Of a stretch of DNA of 64,000 nucleotides, positions 48,378 to 57,531 are shown one piece after another (position 1 is the stretch's first letter; each line of letters starts with the position of its first letter). The DNA is from Methylobacillus methanolivorans (GTDB lineage: Bacteria; Pseudomonadota; Gammaproteobacteria; Burkholderiales; Methylophilaceae). The stretch is from assembly GCF_020531845.1 (NCBI RefSeq), contig NZ_JAJAVF010000002.1, positions 965,543 to 1,029,542 on the forward strand, given 5' to 3'. The notes under the pieces were generated by a model, which worked only from the letters and a program-made list of their open reading frames with translations, had not been told where the DNA came from and did not search any database. The position numbers and the translations under genes are program-made.

Positions 48378-50858
48378 TTACCAGCGATAGGTCAAAGTGC
48401 CAGCCACATTGCGGCGATAACCCCATTTACAGCCATCACCATAGTATCCACAGGTAGCAACATATTCCTTATCGAATAAGTTGCTGGCATTGAGGGCAAA
48501 TTTCCAGCCCTTCCATGAACTCCCGAGGCTAGCCATGTCGTAATCCACGACAAGATCAACCAAGGTATAAGCAGGCAACTTATAGCCATTGTCATCATCA
48601 CCATAGCGGCTGCCGATGTAGCGCAAGCCGGCTCCTACTGTCATACCTGGCAGCAAGGTAGCGGGCAGATGGTAGTTGCCCCACACGGCTGCGGCGTACT
48701 TGGGTACATTATTAGGCGTATTGCCTTGTACACCGTCATTGCTCTTGGTGATGTCCATCTGCGTGTAGGTATAACTGGCAATAAGATCCACTCCGCTATC
48801 CAGCTGAGTCTTGGCCTCTGCTTCAAAGCCGCGTGAACGCACTTCACCACGCTGCATGCTGGAATTACCACTAGGATCCTGCAAATCTGCCGTAGTCAGG
48901 TTTTGCCGGGTCAGGTCGAATAGAGAAAAAGTCAGCATAGTACGCTGACCTTGTGGCTGGTAACGCACGCCGACCTCATATTGCTTGCCAGTCTCGGGGA
49001 CAAACGGCTTCCTGCCACGGGCCTCCGAAGTGGTTCCTATGACCGGGGTGAAAGATTCGGTATAGCTCGCATAAGGCGCCCAGCCATTATTTGCCAGGAA
49101 TACCACCCCTGCGCGCCAAGTGGTTGCTTGGTCATCCTGGTCGCTGTCGTTAGATGCATTGCGATGATCATCCGTTGAGGTATTCGCCCAATCACGCCTT
49201 GCCCCCAAAGTCAGCACCCATTTCTGTGCGATCTTGAGCTGATCCTGGAAATAGAGTCCCGTTTGCCTGAGTTGTTGCGTCACATCCCTATTCACATTGG
49301 GAATGGGAAACGGCCCAACGCCATACACTGGGTTGTACAAATCTAGATCACTATAGCTCGCGAAAGTACCCTTAACATCGGCCTTCATACGTTGCGTATC
49401 TAGGCCGATCAAGGCGGTGTGTTCAAAGATGCCAGCTTGCCATTTCATTTGCACATGGTTATCCAGCGTGAGATTGTTTACATCCTCATCACTACCACCG
49501 CCATATCGGCTTACCGTGCGTTGATCAGCTTGCAATGGCCGCATATACACAGAAAATGCATCAGTATTCATACGCTGATAGCGTAGGTTCTGCCGGAACA
49601 ACACGTTGTCATTGAAGATATGTTCAAACTGGTAACCCAGCGAATAACGCTCTTGGTCGAACTTGTCGAGACCAGGTTCACCAACGAAGCGGCTGGTAGA
49701 TATCTTGCCGTAAGGGCTGCTATACAAAGTGCCGACACGTGGCCATGCCTGGTAGCCCTGGCCGCGCTTGTTCTTCTGATAATCACTCAATAAGGTCAGC
49801 GTGGTGTTGTCATTAGGACGCCAAGTCAACGCAGGGGCAATAAAGACTCTGTCATTTTTTACATGATCAATCTGCGTATCGCTATCGCGCAATAATCCCG
49901 TAAGGCGGTACGTCCAGGTGCCGTCATCCGTCAATAGGCCACCAAAATCAGCCGCTATCTGCTTCCAATCATAGCTGCCCGCTTGCAGCTGCACTTCATG
50001 TACCGGCTTATCGGTAGGACGCTTGCTCACCAGATTGACCAAGCCACCTGGACCACCTTGACCATAGAGTATGGATGAGGGTCCACGCAACACCTCTACC
50101 CGCTCCAGGCCATAGGTCTCGACTACGCTACCTCCCTGATTGCCAAAAGCATAAGTACGCAAACCATCGCGGTATTGGTCGCGACCATTCGTATCAAAGC
50201 CACGAATCGCAATCACATCGGCACGCGGATCAGGACCATTCGACTCAGACAATACCCCAGCGGTATAGCGTAAAGCCTCACCTACCGACTGCACATTCTG
50301 TATGGTCATCTGGTCACGCGTCACCACGCTGATCGACTGAGGTGTTTCTATAATAGGAGTATCGGTTTTAGTGGCAGTCTGCGTTCGCTTGGCGACATAA
50401 CCAACAACAGGCCCCAGAGCAGTTTCACCGATGGATGAAGCTTGCACTTTTACCTCGGGCAATTTTTCGGATTTCGATGCTGATGGCACGGTAATCTTGC
50501 GCAAAGTATAGCCGCCATCTGATGTCATTACGGCTTCCAGCCCACTGCCAAGCAACACAGCATCCAACGCAGCACGAATACCATATTGCCCATCAAGGCC
50601 AGCACTCTGCTTACCTGCTGTCACAGCTCCCTCAACAGAAAGTAATATTCCCGCTTCTCCCGCCAACTGGCTTAATACCCGGCTCAATGGCCCTGCAGCG
50701 ATCTGATAACGCTTGACGGTATTATTGTCTGCCGCCGCCACTTCTGCTGCCACAGCATGCGTCAGCCAAGCTGGCGTAGTGAATAGTAAAGGCATAGACA
50801 TCAAGGCAGCGTGCACCGCACGCCGCAAGATAGTTTGATCAAAAACAGGGGATTGCAT
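48378..50858 (-). CDS. TonB-dependent siderophore receptor with STN signalling domain
   Basis: An 826-residue outer-membrane receptor with a signal peptide (to about residue 38), an STN domain (about 45-105, YQIAAGPLSRVLSQLAGEAG), a plug domain with ALRYTAGVLSESNGPDPR and a 22-strand barrel ending in Trp. The STN domain signals ligand binding to a FecR-type anti-sigma factor, matching the fecI-fecR pair upstream. The barrel resembles FpvA/FoxA-type ferric siderophore receptors, but the ligand is unknown. The ATG at 50856-50858 sits behind AAAGGA; a TTG six codons earlier is less likely. Confidence 0.92.
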   Translation of the reverse strand: MQSPVFDQTILRRAVHAALMSMPLLFTTPAWLTHAVAAEVAAADNNTVKRYQIAAGPLSRVLSQLAGEAGILLSVEGAVTAGKQSAGLDGQYGIRAALDAVLLGSGLEAVMTSDGGYTLRKITVPSASKSEKLPEVKVQASSIGETALGPVVGYVAKRTQTATKTDTPIIETPQSISVVTRDQMTIQNVQSVGEALRYTAGVLSESNGPDPRADVIAIRGFDTNGRDQYRDGLRTYAFGNQGGSVVETYGLERVEVLRGPSSILYGQGGPGGLVNLVSKRPTDKPVHEVQLQAGSYDWKQIAADFGGLLTDDGTWTYRLTGLLRDSDTQIDHVKNDRVFIAPALTWRPNDNTTLTLLSDYQKNKRGQGYQAWPRVGTLYSSPYGKISTSRFVGEPGLDKFDQERYSLGYQFEHIFNDNVLFRQNLRYQRMNTDAFSVYMRPLQADQRTVSRYGGGSDEDVNNLTLDNHVQMKWQAGIFEHTALIGLDTQRMKADVKGTFASYSDLDLYNPVYGVGPFPIPNVNRDVTQQLRQTGLYFQDQLKIAQKWVLTLGARRDWANTSTDDHRNASNDSDQDDQATTWRAGVVFLANNGWAPYASYTESFTPVIGTTSEARGRKPFVPETGKQYEVGVRYQPQGQRTMLTFSLFDLTRQNLTTADLQDPSGNSSMQRGEVRSRGFEAEAKTQLDSGVDLIASYTYTQMDITKSNDGVQGNTPNNVPKYAAAVWGNYHLPATLLPGMTVGAGLRYIGSRYGDDDNGYKLPAYTLVDLVVDYDMASLGSSWKGWKFALNASNLFDKEYVATCGYYGDGCKWGYRRNVAGTLTYRW

Positions 50859-50955
50859 AGAGATTCCTTTTTTCAATATTGCGCCTGGGCATCAGGCAAA
50901 GCATTCATTGCTTATGCCAATCCAATCTTGAAAAAGGGAACCGGAATAGAAATCT

Positions 50956-51954
50956 TTATCGAGTAGCCGTAGATACAGGATGAGCCACATGATCAAGCGG
51001 CTCTAATGTAATCCACCATGGCAACAAGCGATTGACCTTAATGGGCAGGGTTTGCGCCAGCGTATGCAACACACGATCCAGGTCATCCAGGGGAAAAGCG
51101 CCGACTACGCGTAGCGTTGCCACCGCCGGATCACACGCCAAATGACCGCGGAAATAACTGCCCAACCACCCAACCACCTCAGCTAATGGCAAGTTATCCG
51201 CCACCAGCATGCCTTTCAGCCAGGATTGCATGGCAGGATCGGCCGCTTGTATGGGGCCACTCTGTCCCGCATTAAAACTGGCCTGCCGGCCTGCCCCCAC
51301 CACCAGCTTGCCGAGGCCATGTTGAGGGCGCACCTCAACAGCACCTTCAAACACAGCCACATGCACCACCTGCCCCTGATCACGCACAGCGAAGCGCGTG
51401 CCCAGCGCCGTCAATACACCATGCCGGGTATGCACGCTCAATGGTCGTGGCGGCTGCTGTGTATCACGCGCAGTCTCTATCCAGACCTCACCGCTGATCA
51501 GCTCAATCAATCGCTCTCTGGCTTTGTAATTGATATTCACCGCGCTAGCGCTATTGAGCCAAAGTTGACCACCATCTGCCAGCATCACTCTTTGACGCTC
51601 ACCAGTCTGCGTACCGTGATCAGCCAGCAAAATATTGGACCATTGACGCATAGCTGGCGCTTGCCACCAAGAAAGCGATAACACAGACACCCCACCCAAT
51701 GCCAGCATGGCCTTGAGTACGCGCCGCCTGCTGCCAGGATGGCGCACCATATCGCGCGCCAATGGGTCATCCAGCGTGTGAAAACGCTGCATCACCAACT
51801 CGACACGCTGCCACGCTTGCAAATGACGCGGGTCCGCCTGCAACCAGGCTTGCCATGCTTGCTTCTGAGGCTCGCTTAGCTCACCATCCTGCATACTTGC
51901 AAACCACTCTGCAGCTTGCTCCAAGATACGATGCTCGTGCGTAACGCTATTCAT
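50956..51954 (-). CDS. FecR-family anti-sigma regulator
   Basis: A 332-residue inner-membrane protein. The cytoplasmic N-terminal domain (about 1-80, with the AAEWFASMQDGELS and WQAWLQADPRHLQAWQRVE motifs) binds the sigma factor. A single membrane span follows (about 84-100), then a periplasmic FecR domain (about 110-210) and a C-terminal region with WLGSYFRGHLACDPA that contacts the receptor STN domain. It overlaps the sigma-factor gene by 4 nt (ATGA) and is followed by the receptor after 97 nt. Confidence 0.93.
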   Translation of the reverse strand: MNSVTHEHRILEQAAEWFASMQDGELSEPQKQAWQAWLQADPRHLQAWQRVELVMQRFHTLDDPLARDMVRHPGSRRRVLKAMLALGGVSVLSLSWWQAPAMRQWSNILLADHGTQTGERQRVMLADGGQLWLNSASAVNINYKARERLIELISGEVWIETARDTQQPPRPLSVHTRHGVLTALGTRFAVRDQGQVVHVAVFEGAVEVRPQHGLGKLVVGAGRQASFNAGQSGPIQAADPAMQSWLKGMLVADNLPLAEVVGWLGSYFRGHLACDPAVATLRVVGAFPLDDLDRVLHTLAQTLPIKVNRLLPWWITLEPLDHVAHPVSTATR

Positions 51955-52460
51955 GACTCCATCACGGTGATGCAGGCCAGCATCGCACGTGCCATATACT
52001 TTTTGACCATACGTTCGGAAACGCCCAACTGATGCGCAATGTCACGATAGGCCATCCCATCCAGTTGAGAACATAAAAATGCCTGCCGTACCTTTTCCGG
52101 CAAACCAGCCAGCATACGTTCGATCTCGAACAGTATTTCAAGCACAAGCACACGCTGCTCCGCACTTGGCGCCATCTCCTCTGGCAAACCCAGTAATGCC
52201 TGCATGTAAGCTTGCTCTATCTCACGGCGACGCAAATAATTCACCATCACCCCATGGGCAATCGTCGTCAGGTAAGCTCGCGGCTCCCTTAAAATATTAG
52301 GTGGCTGTTTGACCAGCAACTTGATAAACACATCCTGCGCCAAGTCTGCCGCCTGATGACTACATCCCAACTTGCGTTGTAGCCAAGCAGCCACCCACCC
52401 ATGGTGATCTTGGTAAAGACTATCTACCTGCTGATCAGGAATGGAGTGAATCATCGTCAT
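51951..52460 (-). CDS. FecI-type ECF sigma factor
   Basis: A 169-residue extracytoplasmic-function sigma factor. Sigma-2 region: AADLAQDVFIKLL and PRAYLTTIAHGVMVNYLRRRE. Sigma-4 region: LPEKVRQAFLCSQLDGMAYRDIAHQLGVSERMVKKYMARAM. With FecR and the STN receptor downstream it forms a complete cell-surface signalling cascade for iron uptake. The start MTMIHSIPDQQVDSLYQDH allows either Met; the first is used. A candidate Fur site lies about 100 nt upstream. Confidence 0.94.
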   Translation of the reverse strand: MTMIHSIPDQQVDSLYQDHHGWVAAWLQRKLGCSHQAADLAQDVFIKLLVKQPPNILREPRAYLTTIAHGVMVNYLRRREIEQAYMQALLGLPEEMAPSAEQRVLVLEILFEIERMLAGLPEKVRQAFLCSQLDGMAYRDIAHQLGVSERMVKKYMARAMLACITVMES

Positions 52461-52559
52461 ACAACATCTCGTTCAAGGTGCTTTGATTCCAGGTTTCAAG
52501 CTGGCACATGACCAATCACCACAACAGATTGCAAGCCAAGCACCGCCACCATTAAAAAT

Positions 52560-52578
52560 AAAAACTATTATCATATTA
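52560..52578 (-). promoter_or_regulatory. Candidate Fur box upstream of the fecI-type gene
   Basis: On the minus strand the 19 bases match 12 of 19 positions of the E. coli Fur consensus, with a perfect GATAAT core (plus strand attatc at 52567-52572). It lies in an AT-rich stretch about 100 nt before the sigma-factor start. Match counted by eye. Confidence 0.35.
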
Positions 52579-52637
52579 ACATTCAATACCTACATCACCC
52601 TACCACTCAGTACAACACTTTCTACTCATCATCCTCC

Positions 52638-52657
52638 AGCTTGTCAGGGAACAAGCT
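52638..52657. repeat. Inverted repeat upstream of the persulfide dioxygenase
   Basis: AGCTTGT (52638-52644) and ACAAGCT (52651-52657) form a perfect 7-bp inverted repeat with a 6-nt spacer, about 90 nt before the dioxygenase start. It could be an operator for a sulfur-responsive or ArsR-type repressor, or a leader hairpin. No regulator is assigned. Confidence 0.35.
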
Positions 52658-52747
52658 CTGCCTCTTGATTGTCTTTTCATCATATGGGCCATGATGTGGG
52701 AGCATCGTAAGAAGGCATCAATACTGTCACTGCAAGAAGGGAAACTC

Positions 52748-53446
52748 ATGATTTTCAAGCAACTGTTCGATGATGCATCTTCAACTTATACCTATCTGCT
52801 AGGGGACTCATCCAGCAAGGAAGCATTGTTGATTGATCCAGTGGACTCGGCCCTGGAGCATTACCTGCAATTGCTCGATCAATATGGGCTGGTACTCAAA
52901 TACTCGCTAGAAACCCATGTGCATGCAGACCACATTACTGCCAGCGGGATGTTGCGTGAAAAAACGAATACGTTGACTGGCATTGGTAGCCGCTGCAATG
53001 CACTGGCGGCTGATTTGCAGCTTCGAGATGGCGACCAGCTTACGTTGGGAAACACCCCTATCAAAGTATTGGCTACTCCAGGACACACCTTGGGCAGCGT
53101 CAGTTATTTGTTGGCTGATCGCGTCTTCACAGGAGATGCACTGCTCATCAATGGTTGTGGCAGGACAGACTTTCAGGGCGGTAACCCCGGAACACTTTAC
53201 GATAGCATTACCCAGCAGTTGTTTACGCTGTCGGATGAAACCTTGGTATATCCGGGTCACGACTACAAAGGCCATCGCGTGAGTTGCATTGGTCAGGAGA
53301 AAGCCATTAACCCACGATTGGCAGGCAAGAGCCGCGAGGCATTCATCGCTATCATGAACGCCTTGGACTTACCCAAGCCAGAGTCGATAGATATTGCCGT
53401 GCCTGCCAACCAGCGTTTGGGCATAGAGGCATTGCCTCATGGCTAG
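52748..53446 (+). CDS. Persulfide dioxygenase (ETHE1-like metallo-beta-lactamase fold)
   Basis: A 232-residue MBL-fold protein, probably oxidising glutathione persulfide to sulfite. The metal motif is THVHADH (H57, H59, D61, H62), then H113 (TPGHT), D130 and H171 (YPGHDY). The ETHE1-type GRTDFQGG loop is present at 138-145. The mononuclear iron ligands of this family (first His, second His, Asp) are all kept. The ATG at 52748 gives the family length; the open frame extends 19 codons upstream without similarity. Partner genes such as sqr or a rhodanese are not adjacent. Confidence 0.88.
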   Translation: MIFKQLFDDASSTYTYLLGDSSSKEALLIDPVDSALEHYLQLLDQYGLVLKYSLETHVHADHITASGMLREKTNTLTGIGSRCNALAADLQLRDGDQLTLGNTPIKVLATPGHTLGSVSYLLADRVFTGDALLINGCGRTDFQGGNPGTLYDSITQQLFTLSDETLVYPGHDYKGHRVSCIGQEKAINPRLAGKSREAFIAIMNALDLPKPESIDIAVPANQRLGIEALPHG

Positions 53447-53552
53447 CCTCCATTAGCTTATATCCCACTCAACCCAGCTTGGCACACCTACCCGCCCCAC
53501 AAGGGAACTACCGCCAGCCATCAGTTATCTATAGCTACACCCGACCATGACG

Positions 53553-53580
53553 TTGACCAAGCAGCCGGACAGCATATAAA
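53553..53580 (+). promoter_or_regulatory. Promoter of the Crp/Fnr-family gene
   Basis: TTGACC (53553-53558), a 16-bp spacer and TATAAA (53575-53580) form a good sigma-70 promoter. The leader would be only about 10 nt and contains AAGGA as ribosome site. Confidence 0.55.
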
Positions 53581-53597
53581 CACAATAAGGAAGCCAC

Positions 53598-54323
53598 ATG
53601 GATGATCTCACCACCTACCTACGCCAACAAAAAAGCTTTAAGGATCACGAGCCAGACGAAATTGCCTTTATCGAGCAACTCAAGCTACGCCAAGTCACCT
53701 TACCTGCAGGCAAGATCATTGTGCAGGAGGGTGCGACCACTTCTCAGCTTTACACTTTGCTGGATGGCTGGGCATATCGTCATCGCACGCTGAAAAATGG
53801 TAACCGGCAGATTCTGAATTTCCTGTTTCCCGGCGATCTCATTGGCTTGCAGCAGAACCTGCTCGACAATAGCAGCAGCAGTGTACAGGCATTGACGCCT
53901 GTCACCCTATGCGAACTGGATAGACAGAAACTGTGGCAGCTTTACGAGCATCACCCAGCGCTGGCCTATGACATCACATGGCTATGCGCCCAAGAAGAGC
54001 AAATTGTTGATGACAACCTCATCAATGTTGGGGCGAGAAGTGGGCTGGAAAAAGTCGCAATGCTGCTACTCCACCTTTACAAACGCTACAAAGCCATCTA
54101 CCCCACCCCGGGCAAGACGATTCCATTTCCCCTTACCCAACAGGAAATTGCAGATGCATTAGGGTTATCGCTCGCGCACACGAACAAGACCTTGCGTAAG
54201 CTGGAGCAACTAGGGCTGCACAGTATCCGCAATAATGCGCTCACGATCTATGACGAACATATGCTGGCAAGCCTGACGGATTATTATCACGCGCCGGTCA
54301 AGCAACGACCGTTATTGTGTTAA
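53598..54323 (+). CDS. Crp/Fnr-family transcription regulator
   Basis: A 241-residue regulator with a cyclic-nucleotide-binding fold (about 20-135; LPAGKIIVQEGATTSQLYTL and FLFPGDLIGL) and a C-terminal winged helix (about 165-225; LTQQEIADALGLSLAHTNKTL). It lacks the N-terminal cysteine cluster of Fnr and a convincing cAMP-binding arginine, so its ligand is unknown. It converges with the phytochrome operon. A link with the neighbouring persulfide dioxygenase is possible but only positional. Confidence 0.9.
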   Translation: MDDLTTYLRQQKSFKDHEPDEIAFIEQLKLRQVTLPAGKIIVQEGATTSQLYTLLDGWAYRHRTLKNGNRQILNFLFPGDLIGLQQNLLDNSSSSVQALTPVTLCELDRQKLWQLYEHHPALAYDITWLCAQEEQIVDDNLINVGARSGLEKVAMLLLHLYKRYKAIYPTPGKTIPFPLTQQEIADALGLSLAHTNKTLRKLEQLGLHSIRNNALTIYDEHMLASLTDYYHAPVKQRPLLC

Positions 54324-54325
54324 GG

Positions 54326-54979
54326 CTAAGCCCATGTGAAAGATAATTGCCGGTGACCGTATTGCATCGTCCATCCGGCATGCTGGGCCAGCATATGCAA
54401 AGCCTCTTGGTCGATCAACAAACCAGAGGCATCAATAGCGGGAGCATGATCAGTAGTAACAGTCTCAGGTAAAGTAACAACGAGCTCTTGATTTGCTGGG
54501 GACGGACTTGCTGTAATGCTCAATACGGCCTGGCCTCTGATGCTGTCCTGGCAATGGCACAACACACCCAACCAAGCATATAAAAAAGCGCGTTGCGCAA
54601 CTGGGGTTGGGGACAATGAGCTTGCCCAATCATTCGCCAAACTCACCTCTATTTGGCTCATGGCAAAAGGCGTGGTCATGATCTGCAAGCCTTGCTGGAT
54701 GAGGTCAAGCGGGTTGGCCAACTCGTTGGCAGCAGGCTCCCATGATTGCAGTGCACGTATCGCCAACACTGCCTCTTGTAATTGCTGGTCAATGCGGGCA
54801 ACTTGTTCCGCAATGCCAGGCTGCCCCTCCTTGGTCAATAGCTTGCGGACAATGCTGGTACTCATCCGTGCGATCGAGATTGGCCCCACCAGCCCATGGC
54901 GCAGGCTAGGAAAGATACGCATGAAAATCGCATGCTGTATACCTGCCAACTGCCAATATTGTGCGTTTTCGCTGCTCAT
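54326..54979 (-). CDS. Histidine-phosphotransferase-like protein (degenerate kinase core)
   Basis: A 217-residue soluble protein. Residues 15-80 look like a DHp helical hairpin with H28 in FPSLRHGLVGPISIARMS, close to a HisKA H-box. The remainder (about 90-217) has the size of an HATPase domain but lacks recognisable N, G1 or G2 boxes. This layout recalls ChpT-type phosphotransferases. It overlaps the receiver gene by 4 nt (ATGA) and is the last gene of the phytochrome operon, so it probably receives or returns phosphate from the receiver. Function inferred, not recognised as a named family. Confidence 0.65.
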   Translation of the reverse strand: MSSENAQYWQLAGIQHAIFMRIFPSLRHGLVGPISIARMSTSIVRKLLTKEGQPGIAEQVARIDQQLQEAVLAIRALQSWEPAANELANPLDLIQQGLQIMTTPFAMSQIEVSLANDWASSLSPTPVAQRAFLYAWLGVLCHCQDSIRGQAVLSITASPSPANQELVVTLPETVTTDHAPAIDASGLLIDQEALHMLAQHAGWTMQYGHRQLSFTWA

Positions 54980-55344
54980 GACAGTGATTGCAACACCCGC
55001 TCTAGGCTAGGCAAGTCTAGCGGTTTTTCCAGGTAGGCATCAAATATAGTATCGGCTCCCACAACATCTGCTGCCGCAAACCCCGTGAATGCAACAAAGC
55101 TTGGCATATGCTCTTGCTGCAAGCGTTCCCGCAAGTGATTAACCAAGGTTAATCCTGGAATATCTGGCAGGTTGATGTCCATGAACACCACATCATAGCG
55201 CTTGCTCGCCAATGCCGGCTCCACGTCAGCCCCTTGGGTGACATAATCAGCCTCATGCCCCAGCATCTCCAGCAATTCCTTGAAGGTTTCCGCTGCAGCC
55301 TGGTAATCCTCTACGATCAATGCGCGCCGTCCTTCTGTCGTCAA
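54976..55344 (-). CDS. Single-domain response regulator
   Basis: A 122-residue CheY-like receiver with acidic E12/D13, phospho-acceptor D56 in VVFMDINLP, conserved Thr in AFTGF (about 87) and K107 in YLEKPLD. There is no output domain. It lies 12 nt after the phytochrome kinase gene and overlaps the phosphotransferase-like gene, so it most likely relays phosphate from the kinase. Confidence 0.92.
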   Translation of the reverse strand: MTTEGRRALIVEDYQAAAETFKELLEMLGHEADYVTQGADVEPALASKRYDVVFMDINLPDIPGLTLVNHLRERLQQEHMPSFVAFTGFAAADVVGADTIFDAYLEKPLDLPSLERVLQSLS

Positions 55345-55356
55345 CGCTTTTCCCCT

Positions 55357-57531
55357 TTAAGCCTGCCACATTGGCAGTGCAACACTGAACACAATTTCGC
55401 CATCCACATAGTCATAGCGAATCTCTCCTTGATGACCTTTCACAATCTCATGCGCAATATACAGGCCCAAGCCCAAGCCATTGCGGTTACGCACGCTGGA
55501 CATACCATGACGCTTGAAAGGGTTGAACAAGACCTCCACCAACTCTGCTTCAATCGGCCCACCAGCATTATGTACAGTCATGCGTAGCAGGCCATGCTCA
55601 GTCCAGAGCTTGACCATCACCTCGCACCCCGGCTCACCATGATGCCGGGCATTGCTGATCAGGTTGGCAATCACCTGCGCCACACGATCAGAATCCAAGC
55701 TCGCCAATACACCACTGGCAATCTCGGTCTTGATATGTACATCAGGATAAGCCGTGAGGTTTTCTTCCACTAGATCCTGCAATAGCGCAGAGACATCCGT
55801 CTCGGCAAATCCCAGGTTCAGTCCCAGCCCAGTCTGCAAGCGGGCCATATCCAGCACTTGGTTCACTAGGCGCTGCATGCGCCCGCTAGAACTCTTAATG
55901 CGCGCGCTCATGCGTGAAGTACCAGACTGCATTTCCATCATTTGCGCAGCCATGCTGATTGAATTCAAGGGGTCGCGTAAATCATGCCCTAGTACCGCCA
56001 TCAACTGGGAACGCATACGTTCGGTTTCAGCATTGCGCGTATTGCAGACTTTAAGCAGGTCATGCTGCAAATCGCGCGCATCGGTAAGATCAGCCCGGCT
56101 CCACGGCTCGGCCTGTCCTTTGACGGTTTCCTTCCATTCATCGAACGAGCCACGCGGCGTCAGCCTGGGGCCTAGTGGGCCAGGTTGATAGATTTTTTCC
56201 GGCTTGCCACCCCAACTAATGGTATGCACCTGCTCCAAGCGCAGTAGAATTAGCCAACTCTGGTTGACCTTGTCGATATTGAACGCCAGCAGGCCGCAAA
56301 ATCCGCCCATGTGCGGCACCAACTCGGCAGGTAGATCATCCAGTTTTTCAGCATGGTAGAAATCACGGTTACTCAACTCATCATTCAACCATTGCAATAA
56401 ATGCTTGACCAAAGCTGGGGGCGTAGCCTCCGACACATGCAACTTGCCGCCATGTGTCATCATCATGGCATCGCAAGGAATCAATTCGCGAATCGCCGCA
56501 ATACCCGAGAATAACGCCGAAAAAATATCATCCGACTCCATCATCTTAAGCACCAAGGCTGCCCGCTGGCTGGCAGCTGCAACCTGTCGCTCTGCGCTCA
56601 GCCGAGTCTCCAACTGTTGGATATCACTGGCGAGAATATGGCACAGCACATCACACGCCATCCTTATCGAATAAGGCACCTGATGGGCCGACATGTGATG
56701 ACAGGCCATCATGCCCCAGAGCTTTCCGTTCAACACAATCGAGACACTCATGGAGGCACCAACCCCCATATTTTGCAGATACTCAATATGAATCGGGGAA
56801 ACGCTGCGTAGCACGCTACGGCTCATATCCAGCGGCTTGGTATCTGTTGCCTTGAGCACAGGCACCGCCTGCGCATTGACATCCACAATCAGACGCAGGG
56901 TATTTTCAATATATAAACGCCTGGCTTGCGCCGGAATATCACTAGCAGGATAACGACGCCCCACCAAACTATCCAAGTCGGCACGCTTGGCTTCAGCGAC
57001 GATCTCACCACTATCATCGTGCCTAAAACGATAAGCCATCACGCGGTCAAAACCGGTCAGCTTGCGAAACTCCTCTGCCGCGGCATTGAGTAAACCGTTA
57101 ATCGTCGTCTGGCACTTGATGGCACTAATCGCCTGCTGTGCCTTGGAGGAATAGATATTGATATGCTGGTCCTCGCCCAGCCTTAACTCGAACTCGGCAA
57201 TCACCAAACCCTGATAGCCATGCAATACCAAATCAAATAGCTTGCCCTGAATCGTCACCTCATGCGTATGCATCAAGCCATAGCCTGCAGATACATCTCG
57301 CAAGCAAGCGGAAACTTCAGCATTGGCCTTGGGAGCCAGCGTCATATGGTTGGCCTGCAACACCTGCCCTAGTTCCGGCAGTGTGCCAAGCACGGCATCC
57401 GCACCCATGCTGCAATGCATCAGCCGTGCATCGAGGTCAAAAGCCAGCAAGACCCCATGCGACTGGATCAAGCCGGGAATATGAATCGGTTCCTGGCTGC
57501 AATTATCAAGCGTAACGCTGGCTAGACTCAT
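55357..57531 (-). CDS. bphP: Bacteriophytochrome histidine kinase
   Basis: A 724-residue red/far-red light sensor kinase. PAS domain with the biliverdin-attaching C11 in LDNCSQEPIHIPG; GAF domain with PASDIP (195-200), H250 in SPIHIEYLQNMG and H279; PHY domain with the tongue motif PRGSF (459-463). The HisKA domain has H516 (VLGHDLRDPL), and an intact HATPase domain follows (NLISNARHHG, NGLGLGLYIA). All chromophore residues are kept, so it should be photoactive. The ATG at 57529-57531 is chosen because it puts Cys11 at the usual distance. It overlaps the heme oxygenase gene by 26 nt. Confidence 0.96.
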   Translation of the reverse strand: MSLASVTLDNCSQEPIHIPGLIQSHGVLLAFDLDARLMHCSMGADAVLGTLPELGQVLQANHMTLAPKANAEVSACLRDVSAGYGLMHTHEVTIQGKLFDLVLHGYQGLVIAEFELRLGEDQHINIYSSKAQQAISAIKCQTTINGLLNAAAEEFRKLTGFDRVMAYRFRHDDSGEIVAEAKRADLDSLVGRRYPASDIPAQARRLYIENTLRLIVDVNAQAVPVLKATDTKPLDMSRSVLRSVSPIHIEYLQNMGVGASMSVSIVLNGKLWGMMACHHMSAHQVPYSIRMACDVLCHILASDIQQLETRLSAERQVAAASQRAALVLKMMESDDIFSALFSGIAAIRELIPCDAMMMTHGGKLHVSEATPPALVKHLLQWLNDELSNRDFYHAEKLDDLPAELVPHMGGFCGLLAFNIDKVNQSWLILLRLEQVHTISWGGKPEKIYQPGPLGPRLTPRGSFDEWKETVKGQAEPWSRADLTDARDLQHDLLKVCNTRNAETERMRSQLMAVLGHDLRDPLNSISMAAQMMEMQSGTSRMSARIKSSSGRMQRLVNQVLDMARLQTGLGLNLGFAETDVSALLQDLVEENLTAYPDVHIKTEIASGVLASLDSDRVAQVIANLISNARHHGEPGCEVMVKLWTEHGLLRMTVHNAGGPIEAELVEVLFNPFKRHGMSSVRNRNGLGLGLYIAHEIVKGHQGEIRYDYVDGEIVFSVALPMWQA

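Noticed and set aside
53598..54323. Fnr oxygen sensor
   Set aside because: The cysteine cluster that binds the iron-sulfur cluster is absent.
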